Of a DNA stretch of 64,000 nt, positions 18,654-26,281 are shown in pieces. The notes beneath the pieces are model-generated. The model saw nothing but the letters and a program-made list of their open reading frames with translations. It was not told where the DNA came from and did not search any database. The position numbers were made by a program, and so were the translations under genes. Positions within the stretch are counted from its first letter, which is position 1. Each line of letters opens with the position of its first letter. The stretch covers positions 124,001 through 188,000 of the forward strand of contig NZ_FMAD01000009.1 of NCBI RefSeq assembly GCF_900094595.1, written 5' to 3'. The DNA comes from Cupriavidus alkaliphilus (lineage in GTDB: Bacteria > Pseudomonadota > Gammaproteobacteria > Burkholderiales > Burkholderiaceae).

Positions 18654-19235
18654 ATGTCCGCCGTTCCGGAAACGCTCCGTATGATCATCCAGCACACCCA
18701 CCGCACCTCCGGCCCGTCGTTTTCGCTGTCCAACCGCGTGCGCCGGCAGCTATGGAATTGGGTATGGCTGTGGCTGTTCCGCCCCAGCCTGCGCCCGATG
18801 CACGCCTGGCGCGCCGCGTTGCTGCGGCTGTTCGGCGCCCGCCTTGGCCGCGATGCGCGGGTCTACCCCGCGGCGCGGATCTGGGCGCCGTGGAACCTGG
18901 TGATGGGCGAGCACACCGCCGTCGCCGACGGCGTGACGCTCTACAACATCAGTCCGATCACGCTGGGCGACTACGCCATCGTGTCACAAGGCTCGCACCT
19001 GTGCACGGGGTCGCACGACTACAACAGCGAGACTTTCCAGCTGATCGCGTCGCCCATCACGCTGGAGCGCCACGTGTGGGTGTGCGCCGAAGCGTTCATC
19101 TCGCCCGGCGTGACCTTGCCCGAAGGCGCGGTGATTGCACCCCGCACGGTGGTGACCAAACCGCTGCGCGACGCGTGGACGGTGTATGGCGGCACGCCCG
19201 CGCGGCCCATCGGCCAGCGCCGGCCGCAGCCATGA
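18654..19235 (+). CDS. wcaF: WcaF-like left-handed beta-helix acetyltransferase
   Basis: A 193-residue cytosolic hexapeptide-repeat acyltransferase, most like colanic acid WcaF, which O-acetylates a sugar of the repeat unit from acetyl-CoA. The N-terminal Trp/Arg-rich segment (NWVWLWLFRPSL) is typical, followed by imperfect hexapeptide coils and the catalytic-His neighbourhood SHDYNSETFQLIASPITL. The C-terminal YGGTPARPIG end is characteristic of the family. An alternative start at 18681 removes nine residues; neither has a strong ribosome-binding site. It stands between the reverse glycosyltransferase gene and wza. Confidence 0.87.
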   Translation: MSAVPETLRMIIQHTHRTSGPSFSLSNRVRRQLWNWVWLWLFRPSLRPMHAWRAALLRLFGARLGRDARVYPAARIWAPWNLVMGEHTAVADGVTLYNISPITLGDYAIVSQGSHLCTGSHDYNSETFQLIASPITLERHVWVCAEAFISPGVTLPEGAVIAPRTVVTKPLRDAWTVYGGTPARPIGQRRPQP

Positions 19236-19308
19236 GCCAGGCGTCGGACCGCATGCCCGCGGCGCATTCGACCAGTGCGCGGCAGGCCACCCAAGGCGCC
19301 CGCGGCAG

Positions 19309-19332
19309 TGTGCGAGAGCGCACCGATTCACG
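19309..19332 (+). promoter_or_regulatory. shared EPS upstream motif, copy 2
   Basis: TGTGCG-GAGAG-like spacer followed by CGCACCGATTCACG, about 80-100 bp before the wza start. TGTGCG...CGCACC has a partly palindromic look. Compare 18603-18627 and 30563-30588. Confidence 0.35.
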
Positions 19333-19411
19333 CTACCCACCGCCCTAGGCTGGGAGCATCAGGGGCCTGCCGTCCCAGCGCGGGCGCGCCCCAATGTGCA
19401 GGAGGAATGTC

Positions 19412-20599
19412 GTGGAAACCAGTCAATGCCGCACCGCTTGCCGCACCGCCAGTCTTACCCACCGCGTCCGAGGGTCGCGCCGGCGCTCGCTGCCTGGCCT
19501 GTGCGCCGTGCTCGGCGCAGCCCTGCTATTGGGCGGCTGCGCCGCATCGCCCGGGATGCACTTCAGCCCGACCGCGAACGTCGATGCCGTCGGCCCCGAC
19601 GCCAAGCCGGACATCACGCCGATCACCATGGAACTGGTGCGCGAGCTGCGCTCGAAGAGCAAGCCCACCAATGACCGCGTCGAGGAACTGTTCGCCACGC
19701 CCAAGCCCTATGTGATCGGCCCGGGCGACATCATCTCGGTGGTGGTGTGGGACCACCCCGAACTGGTGTTCCCGACGCAGACCTACAGCATCGGCGCCGG
19801 CTTCGAGGTGCCGGCCTCCACCGGCGGCTCCAACATGCCGGGCTATGTGGTCAGCCCTAACGGCGACATCCAGTTCCCGTATGCCGGCGTGATGAAGGTC
19901 TCGGGCAAGACCGCCAACCAGGTCCGCGACGAAATGGCGCGCGTGCTCTCGCGCGTGGTGCGCAATCCGCAGATGACGGTGCGCGTGCTGGGCTTCCGCA
20001 GCCAGCGCGTCTATGTCGACGGCGAGGTCCGCACGCCCGGCATGCTCGCCATCGACGACGCGCCGATGACGCTGGTCGAGGCGCTCAACCGCGCCGGCGG
20101 CGTGCTCAACAACACCGGCGACAACAGCCGTGTGCGCGTGACCCGCGGCGAACGCAGCTGGTACGTGAATATCCCCGCGATGCTGGCCAAGGGCGTCGAC
20201 CCGTCGCGCATCCTGCTGCGCTCGGGCGACATCGTGCGCGTCGAGCAGCGCGAGGACAGCAAGGTCTTTGTCACCGGCGAAGTGGTGCGGCCGAGCTCGC
20301 TGCTGATGCGCAACGGGCGCATGACGCTGAACGAGGCGCTGGGCGATGCCGGCGGCGTGAACCCCAACTCCGCCAACGCCGAGCAGATCTACGTGATCCG
20401 CAAGACCGCCAGCGATGCGCCCAAGGTCTACCACCTCGACGGCAACTCGCCGGTGGCGCTGGCGATTGCCGAGGGCTTCGAGCTGGAGCCCAAGGACGTG
20501 GTCTACGTCGATGCGCGCGAGGTGGTGCGGTGGAGCCGTGTCATGAGCCTGCTGATAAGCCCGATCGTGGGCGTCAACAGCCTCACTACGCGGCCCTGA
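19412..20599 (+). CDS. wza: Wza-type polysaccharide export lipoprotein
   Basis: Outer-membrane export channel protein for the polymer. 395 residues: an Arg-rich start, a hydrophobic signal segment and the lipobox LLGGC (about residue 45). The periplasmic part carries the Poly_export domain (from PYVIGPGDIISVVVWDHPE) and two SLBB domains (from VYVDGEVRTPGMLAI and VFVTGEVVRPSSLL). The GTG at 19412 follows AGGAGG at ideal distance; an in-frame ATG at 19394 lies before that site and is unlikely. wzb follows 3 bp downstream and wzc overlaps wzb, so this is the classical wza-wzb-wzc export and control operon. Confidence 0.93.
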   Translation: METSQCRTACRTASLTHRVRGSRRRSLPGLCAVLGAALLLGGCAASPGMHFSPTANVDAVGPDAKPDITPITMELVRELRSKSKPTNDRVEELFATPKPYVIGPGDIISVVVWDHPELVFPTQTYSIGAGFEVPASTGGSNMPGYVVSPNGDIQFPYAGVMKVSGKTANQVRDEMARVLSRVVRNPQMTVRVLGFRSQRVYVDGEVRTPGMLAIDDAPMTLVEALNRAGGVLNNTGDNSRVRVTRGERSWYVNIPAMLAKGVDPSRILLRSGDIVRVEQREDSKVFVTGEVVRPSSLLMRNGRMTLNEALGDAGGVNPNSANAEQIYVIRKTASDAPKVYHLDGNSPVALAIAEGFELEPKDVVYVDAREVVRWSRVMSLLISPIVGVNSLTTRP

Positions 20600-20602
20600 G
20601 CC

Positions 20603-21106
20603 ATGCTGCCGGCGCCGCTCCCGAGTTCCGATGAAGCCGCAATGATCCGCTCGATCCTGGTGGTGTGCCTGGGCAACCGCTGCCGCAGCCCGATGGCCGC
20701 CGACCTGCTGCGCCAGGCCTTGCCCGACTGCCGCATCGGTTCCGCCGGGCTGGCGCCACCGGTCGGCGCCGGTGCCGATCCGCGCGTGATCCGGCTGCTG
20801 GCCAAGGACGGGCTGGACCTGGCCGGGCACCGCGCGCGCGAGCTCGATGACGACATGGTCGACGACGCCGACCTGGTGCTGGTGATGGACAGCGAGCAGC
20901 GCGAATGGCTGGAGCAGCGCTTCCCGCGCGCGCGCGGCAAGACCTTCCGCCTGTGCGAGGCCGCGCAGGCGGATATTCCCGATCCCTACGGCGGCTCGCA
21001 GGCAATGTTCCTGATCGTGCTGGGGCTGATCCGCGAGGGCGTGCAGGCATGGACGGCACAGATTCAATCCGAAGCACAGGCAACCCGCTACGGGGAGGCA
21101 ACATGA
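20603..21106 (+). CDS. wzb: low-molecular-weight protein tyrosine phosphatase (Wzb)
   Basis: Dephosphorylates the tyrosine tail of the Wzc kinase encoded next to it. The P-loop CLGNRCRS (nucleophile Cys, then C-x5-R-S) is near the N-terminus, and the general-acid loop appears as DIPDPYGGS (about 130). The length of 167 residues includes a 13-residue lead; starting at the internal ATG 20642 (MIRSILVV) would give the usual family N-terminus. Neither start has a clear ribosome-binding site. The stop overlaps the wzc ATG (ATGA). Confidence 0.92.
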   Translation: MLPAPLPSSDEAAMIRSILVVCLGNRCRSPMAADLLRQALPDCRIGSAGLAPPVGAGADPRVIRLLAKDGLDLAGHRARELDDDMVDDADLVLVMDSEQREWLEQRFPRARGKTFRLCEAAQADIPDPYGGSQAMFLIVLGLIREGVQAWTAQIQSEAQATRYGEAT

Positions 21107-23352
21107 GCAACATCAAGAACCTGCGTGACTACGAGGCCCAGGCCGCGGAAGGCGATGAGCCGTCGTCGGACCTGACTTCGTATGTCGACGTGCTGATCCG
21201 TTACCGCTGGACCTTCCTCGCGGTCGCCGCGGCGGTGATGGCAGTCGGGCTGCTGTTCGCGTTGCTGTCCAAGCCGGTCTACCGCGCCGACATCCTGGTG
21301 CAGGTGGAGGATCAGAACAGCGGCAACGTCAACAATACCAACAAGCCCACCGCCACGGTGTCGCCGGTATACGACGCCAGGCCCGCCCCCTCGACCGAAA
21401 TCGAGCTGCTGCGCTCGCGCATGGTGGTGGGCAAGGCCGTCGACGCGCTGCAGCTGGACATATCCGCGTCGCCGAATTATTTCCCGGTGATCGGCGGGGC
21501 CGTGGCCGGCTTCAACCGCGAGCTGTCGCAGCCGGGGCTGTTCGGCCGGGGCGGCTATGCGTGGGGCGGCGAAGCGATCACGGTGTCGCGCCTGGAGGTG
21601 CCGCCCGCGATGGAGCGCCGGCTGATCACGGTGACCGCGCTGGGCAACGATACGTACCGCCTGGCCTTCGCCAGTGACGCTGCCGTGGCCGAAGGCCGCG
21701 TTGGCGTGCCGCTGACGGTGGCGACCCACAGCGGCAAGGTCACGCTCGAGATCAGCCAGCTAGAAGGGCGCCCCGGTGCGGTGTTCCATGTCTCGCGCGT
21801 GCCGCGCGCAGTGGCCATTGCCGACCTGCAGAGCAAGCTGATGATCACTGAGCGCGGCAAGCAGAGCGGCGTGATCGGCGTGGCGCTGGAGGGTACTTCG
21901 GCAGAGAAGACCGCCGCCATCCTGAACGAGATCGGCAACGAGTATGTCGAGCAGAACCTGCGCCGCAAGGCCGCCGAGGCCGAGAAGTCGCTGGCCTTCC
22001 TGGAAGCGCAGCTGCCGCAGCTCAAGCAGCAGCTGGAAAGCGCCGAGTCGCGCTACAACGCCATGCGCAACCAGCGCGGCACCATCGACCTGAACGAAGA
22101 ATCGCGGCTGGTGCTGTCGCAGTCCGTGGCTGCCCAGACCAAGCTGGCGGACCTGCGCCAGCGGCGCCAGGAACTGATTGCGCGCTTCACGCCCAACCAT
22201 CCGGCGATCGAGATCATGGACAAGCAGATTGCCGACGTGAACGCCGAGATCGGCTCCGTCGGCAACAAGATCCAGCGCCTGCCGGATATCGAGCAGAACG
22301 TGCTGCGGCTGATGCGCGACGTCCGGGTCAGCACCGAGATGTACCAGTCGCTGCTGAACGACGTGCAGCAGCTCAGGCTGGTCAAGGCCAGCAAGATCGG
22401 CACGGCGCGGCTGGTGGACCCGGCCGAGGTGCCGATCCGCCCGGTCAAGCCCAACCGCAAGCTGATCGCCGCGGCCTCGGTGCTGCTGGGCCTGCTGGCC
22501 GGCACCGCGGTGGTGGTGCTGCGCCGGCTGTTCGACGGCGGCGTCGCGGATGCGGACGAGATCGAGCGCGAGACCGGCATGACGGTGTACGCGACGGTGC
22601 CCTACAGCGCGGCGCAGTCGCGCCTGCGCGGCGGGCCCGATATCGACAAGCTGCTCGCCAGGCGCATGCCTGACGACCCGGCCGTGGAAAGCCTGCGCAG
22701 CTTCCGCACCTCGCTGCAGTTTGCGCTGCTCAACAGCGACAGCAACAACGTGGTGGTGATCACCGGGCCGGCGCCCGAAGTGGGCAAGTCCTTCATCTCG
22801 GCCAACTTCGCCACGGTGCTGGCCACCGCCGGGCGCCGCGTAGTGCTGGTCGACGCCGACCTGCGGCGCGGCGGGCTCAACCACCATTTCGGCAAGCCGC
22901 GCGTGCCGGGGCTGACCGAGCTGCTGACCGGCACGCCGCTGGAGCAGGTGCTGCAGCGCGACGTGGTGCCAGGACTCGACTTCATCGCCACCGGCTCGGA
23001 GCCGCCGCTGGCCGCCGACCTGCTGCAGACGCGCGGCATGGATACGCTGCTGGCCACGCTCCGGAACCGTTACGACGTGGTGCTGCTCGACACCCCGCCG
23101 GTGCTGGCCACGTCCGACGCCGGCGTGCTGGCGACCAAGGCCGGGGCCGTGTTCCTGGTGGCGCGGGCCGACGCCAGTACCGCATCAGAACTCAAGGCCA
23201 CGCGGCGCGCGATCGTGCAGGCGGGGAGTGATATCAAGGGAGTGATATTCAATGGCCTGAAGGTGGAGGGGCGGTGGTATCGGGCGCATTATCACTTTGG
23301 GAAGTATCGGTATATGAATCAGTATGGGGGGGCTAGTTCTAAGAGGGCTTAA
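21103..23352 (+). CDS. wzc: Wzc bacterial tyrosine kinase and chain-length regulator
   Basis: An inner-membrane co-polymerase that controls EPS chain length by autophosphorylation cycles. 749 residues: a Wzz domain with a first membrane helix at about 35-55, a coiled-coil periplasmic part (about 290-420) and a second helix near 460. The cytoplasmic BY-kinase domain has Walker A GPAPEVGKS (about 555), Walker A' VLVDADLRR and Walker B VLLDTPP. The last 25 residues hold the tyrosine cluster (WYRAHYHFGKYRYMNQY), the autophosphorylation sites. GGGGAGG precedes the ATG, which overlaps the wzb stop. Confidence 0.94.
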   Translation: MSNIKNLRDYEAQAAEGDEPSSDLTSYVDVLIRYRWTFLAVAAAVMAVGLLFALLSKPVYRADILVQVEDQNSGNVNNTNKPTATVSPVYDARPAPSTEIELLRSRMVVGKAVDALQLDISASPNYFPVIGGAVAGFNRELSQPGLFGRGGYAWGGEAITVSRLEVPPAMERRLITVTALGNDTYRLAFASDAAVAEGRVGVPLTVATHSGKVTLEISQLEGRPGAVFHVSRVPRAVAIADLQSKLMITERGKQSGVIGVALEGTSAEKTAAILNEIGNEYVEQNLRRKAAEAEKSLAFLEAQLPQLKQQLESAESRYNAMRNQRGTIDLNEESRLVLSQSVAAQTKLADLRQRRQELIARFTPNHPAIEIMDKQIADVNAEIGSVGNKIQRLPDIEQNVLRLMRDVRVSTEMYQSLLNDVQQLRLVKASKIGTARLVDPAEVPIRPVKPNRKLIAAASVLLGLLAGTAVVVLRRLFDGGVADADEIERETGMTVYATVPYSAAQSRLRGGPDIDKLLARRMPDDPAVESLRSFRTSLQFALLNSDSNNVVVITGPAPEVGKSFISANFATVLATAGRRVVLVDADLRRGGLNHHFGKPRVPGLTELLTGTPLEQVLQRDVVPGLDFIATGSEPPLAADLLQTRGMDTLLATLRNRYDVVLLDTPPVLATSDAGVLATKAGAVFLVARADASTASELKATRRAIVQAGSDIKGVIFNGLKVEGRWYRAHYHFGKYRYMNQYGGASSKRA

Positions 23353-23398
23353 GGCTTTGGGTGCGGGGGGCGGCTTTGGGCTTGTTGTCATGCGGTTA

Positions 23399-24328
23399 GG
23401 CGTCGCTTCTCGTTTTGGGGTGGGGCGCTGTTGGTGACATGCTGTCGGCTGTTGAACCGCCTGGTTCCGCCCTCCTGGGCGGGTCACTTTTTGGCCGAGC
23501 GCCAAAAAGTAACCAAAAAGCGCGTTTACTGCCCTGCGGGCGGCATGTCTGATCGTAGTGTGCCTGGGGGTTTTCGTACGGGGCTGGGCTTCCTCACATA
23601 GCGGGACTGCCTGCCGCGGTGGTGCACCACGGTGGCAGGGGCGTTGAGGTGTGGGTTGAACGAGCCCAGAGCGCGGAGTGGCCCCTGCTGCCGGCCTTGT
23701 CGTAGGAACGCCTACGGCTGCGCTGCGCGCGGTCAGTATCGTAGGTCAGGGGCCCTGGCTCGGAACGCGTCGCTGCGCTCGCTTGGCGCTGCAGGTTGGT
23801 GACCCGGCTCGGCGGCTGCGGGCGGCCGTATCGCGGGACGCCTGCGGCTGCCGCGGGCAAAATTGCGGTGACGGTCATTGGCGTTTGCCCGCAGCGCAGC
23901 CAAAGGGTTGTGCGATTTCGCTCGCCAGCCCAGACCACCGCCAGACAGCGCCAAGCGAGCACAGCGACGCGTCCCGTGCCCCACGCCCCGCGATACTGAC
24001 GGCGCAGCAGCCGTAGGCGTTCCTACGACAAGGCCCGCAGCAGGCGGCCACCGAGCGCTCTGGGCTCGTTCAATCACCACTCCAACGCCCCTGCCACAGT
24101 CGCGCACCACCGCGGCAGGCAGTCCAGCTATGTGAGGAAGCCCAGCCCCGTACGAAAACGCCCGGGCACACTACGATCAGACATGCCGCCCGCAGGGCAG
24201 TAAACGCGCTTTTTGGTTACTTTTTGGCGCTCGGCCAAAAAGTGACCCGCCCAGGAGGGCGGAACCAGGCAGTTCAACAGCCGACAGCATGTCACCAACA
24301 CCGCCCACCCCAAAAAAACCGCAACGCC
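23399..24328. repeat. giant inverted repeat (about 390-bp arms) with no gene
   Basis: The two arms, about 23399-23791 and 23946-24328, are reverse complements with scattered mismatches. For example CGCGTCGCTGCGCTCGCTTG (from 23766) pairs with its complement ending near 23971, and GGTTACTTTTTGGC occurs in complementary form in each arm. The roughly 150-bp centre contains a further inverted repeat around GGCAAA/TTTGCC. No open frame has convincing coding features. It lies between the ends of convergent wzc and the hydrolase gene and could act as a very strong two-way terminator or give a long double-stranded RNA. Sequences such as GGTTACTTTTTGGCGCTCGG recur in many Burkholderiales genomes as far as I recall, so it may be a repeat family. 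Confidence 0.85.
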
Positions 24329-24341
24329 CAAACCAAACCCC

Positions 24342-26174
24342 TCAACACACCTTGGCAGCCCGCGGCAACCCATCCCCCACCGCCTCCATCGCCGCCAATC
24401 TCGCCACCACGTGCTTGACCACCTGGTCGCAAAAAACCTGCCTCCCCCCCGCCAGAAACAACGCATGGTCCATACACCCATGCCGATGCACACTAATATG
24501 CGTGAACGCCGCGAGCGCTTCCAGATCTCTGCCAAAGCGCAGCTGAGCCTCATCGAGCCCCATGTCCGCGGACCCGTACAGCAAGTCGGTCTGCACTCCA
24601 CGCTCGTTCAGGCTCCGCATCGCGGCCCGCGCGTAAGCCGTGGCTGACGCCAGGTCTTCGTCACCGCGCAGCCGCGTCAGGCGGAACGCCACGCGCTCGG
24701 TGGCGTGCCGGTATGCATGGCGTGCCATGGCCGCGGCGAGCGGGCCGATCCGCACCTGCCCGTGCAGCATCCGTTGCCAGTTGCCGCCGCGGCGCGCGGC
24801 CGTCAGCCAGCCCTGCCACGAGCGCGCGCCCTTGCCCGAACTCCGGTCGTCGGCGCGGTCCCAGCGGAATTTCACCAGGTTGGCCAGCACCAGGCCGTTT
24901 ACGCCGGGGTTGGCCAGGGCGGCGTGCAGGCTCAGGAAGGCGCCGGAGCACACCCCGGCCAGCACGATGCAGCGGAAGCCGCGCGTGCGCATCCAGTCGA
25001 CCGCGGCGCTTACGTCCGCGCGCGGCCCGGGCGAGTAGATCTCGGGAATGCTCATGCTGCGTTGCGCGCGCGGGCTGTCGCCGAGCGCGGACACGTCCAG
25101 CCGCAGCGACACCACGCCCAGCCTTGCCAGCCGGCGCGCCAGCGTGACGAACATGCGGCCATCGCCGACATGGTGGTTGCCGCCGGTATTCGGGAAGATC
25201 ACCGCGACCTGCGCGGGCGCCGCGTCGCGCGGCATGCACAGGATGCCGAACTGGCGCCGCGCGTCGAGCCAGACCGGTTCTTCGACCACGCCATCGACGG
25301 CCACGCGCAGCGACGCCGGGCCTGGCGGGCGCCGACGCGCCGCCGGCAGTGCGGCCGATGCGGCCGACGCGGCCGACGCGGCCGATATCGGCGCCAGCCA
25401 CTGCACCAGTTGGCGCCAGGCCTGCGCCGGCACCCCGGCAAACTCGGCCGATTGCATCATGTCGGCGTAGTCGGCAAACGCGGCCGCATCGACCTTCGCG
25501 CCGCCGTCGGTGTAGTACTGCGCCAGCGCACCCGCCGCGGAGGCCGAGCCCGGCCACGGGTCGAGCACCAGCACGCGCGGCGCCGGGCAGTTGGTGCCGC
25601 GGTCGAGCCGCAGCGCCTCGAGGTCGCGCACGGTGTCGGCGCTGAAGCGGAAGGCCAGCACGTCGATCGCGCCGGCCGGCGGCGGTGGCGGGGTTTCGGT
25701 CGGCCCGACGCTGTTGAGCCAGTTCAGATGCAGCGCGCGCAGCTCGCGCAGGTAGGCGCGGCCATTGACCACGGGCGCGAGCAGCACCAGCGCGGCAACG
25801 CCGCCTTGCCATGCCGGGTGCGAGCGCATTGCCTCGGCGGCCTGCACCGCGAGGCTGGCGCCGGCGCGCAGCCCGCACAGCACGATGCGCTCCACGCCGG
25901 CCAGCGCGCGCAGCTGCGCGGCCGCGGCCACGATGCTCGAGGCGGCGCGGCCGAGGAAATGCGCGGCCTCGCAGGCGCCGGCGGAATCGCCGGTGCAGGG
26001 ATAATCAAAGCGCAGCACCGGCATGCCGGCCGCGGCGAGATCGTCGGCAAGATGCCGCCATGCCCGGTGCGACCACATGGCCTCGTGGCCCAGCGGAGCG
26101 CACAAAACCACCCCGGTCTTTCCTTGTGCCTCGTGCAGCCAGCCGGCACAGCCTTCAAACATAAGCCGCCTCAT
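24342..26174 (-). CDS. tandem alpha/beta hydrolase-fold protein (exosortase-system-hydrolase-like)
   Basis: A 610-residue cytosolic protein made of two alpha/beta hydrolase domains (about 1-270 and 290-590) joined by a linker with an AASAASAASAA run. Domain 1 starts with GVVLCAPLGHEAMWSHRAWR and has GLRAGAS where the GxSxG nucleophile elbow should be; GLRxGA is typical of exosortase-associated hydrolases. Domain 2 has GVCSGA, with Cys at the nucleophile position, and VIFPNTGGNHHVGDGRMF before it. Two non-Ser elbows argue against ordinary esterase activity. It lies in the EPS locus, reversed to wzc, and may process a lipid-linked or polymer intermediate. No exosortase gene is visible here. Confidence 0.7.
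   Translation of the reverse strand: MRRLMFEGCAGWLHEAQGKTGVVLCAPLGHEAMWSHRAWRHLADDLAAAGMPVLRFDYPCTGDSAGACEAAHFLGRAASSIVAAAAQLRALAGVERIVLCGLRAGASLAVQAAEAMRSHPAWQGGVAALVLLAPVVNGRAYLRELRALHLNWLNSVGPTETPPPPPAGAIDVLAFRFSADTVRDLEALRLDRGTNCPAPRVLVLDPWPGSASAAGALAQYYTDGGAKVDAAAFADYADMMQSAEFAGVPAQAWRQLVQWLAPISAASAASAASAALPAARRRPPGPASLRVAVDGVVEEPVWLDARRQFGILCMPRDAAPAQVAVIFPNTGGNHHVGDGRMFVTLARRLARLGVVSLRLDVSALGDSPRAQRSMSIPEIYSPGPRADVSAAVDWMRTRGFRCIVLAGVCSGAFLSLHAALANPGVNGLVLANLVKFRWDRADDRSSGKGARSWQGWLTAARRGGNWQRMLHGQVRIGPLAAAMARHAYRHATERVAFRLTRLRGDEDLASATAYARAAMRSLNERGVQTDLLYGSADMGLDEAQLRFGRDLEALAAFTHISVHRHGCMDHALFLAGGRQVFCDQVVKHVVARLAAMEAVGDGLPRAAKVC
25345..25390. repeat. short GCSGAY tandem repeat inside the hydrolase gene
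   Basis: A run of GCGGCCGAC-type nonamers encodes Ala-Ala-Ser repeats in the interdomain linker. It is a likely site of in-frame length variation between strains. Confidence 0.5.
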
Positions 26175-26235
26175 GTCGCCTCCTGGCGAGCGGATGGTCA
26201 GCCGCCGAGCCGGTGGAGCCAGACCCGCTTTTGCA

Positions 26236-26251
26236 CGCAGAAACGGGTACG
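26236..26251 (-). repeat. dispersed iteron-like 16-mer (outlier 2)
   Basis: CGCAGAAACGGGTACG, the reverse complement of the origin iteron, lies in the 107-bp gap between the hydrolase gene start and the second Wzc gene stop. Confidence 0.85.
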
Positions 26252-26281
26252 CTCCGGCTGCGCTACCTGTTTCCGCGCCCC

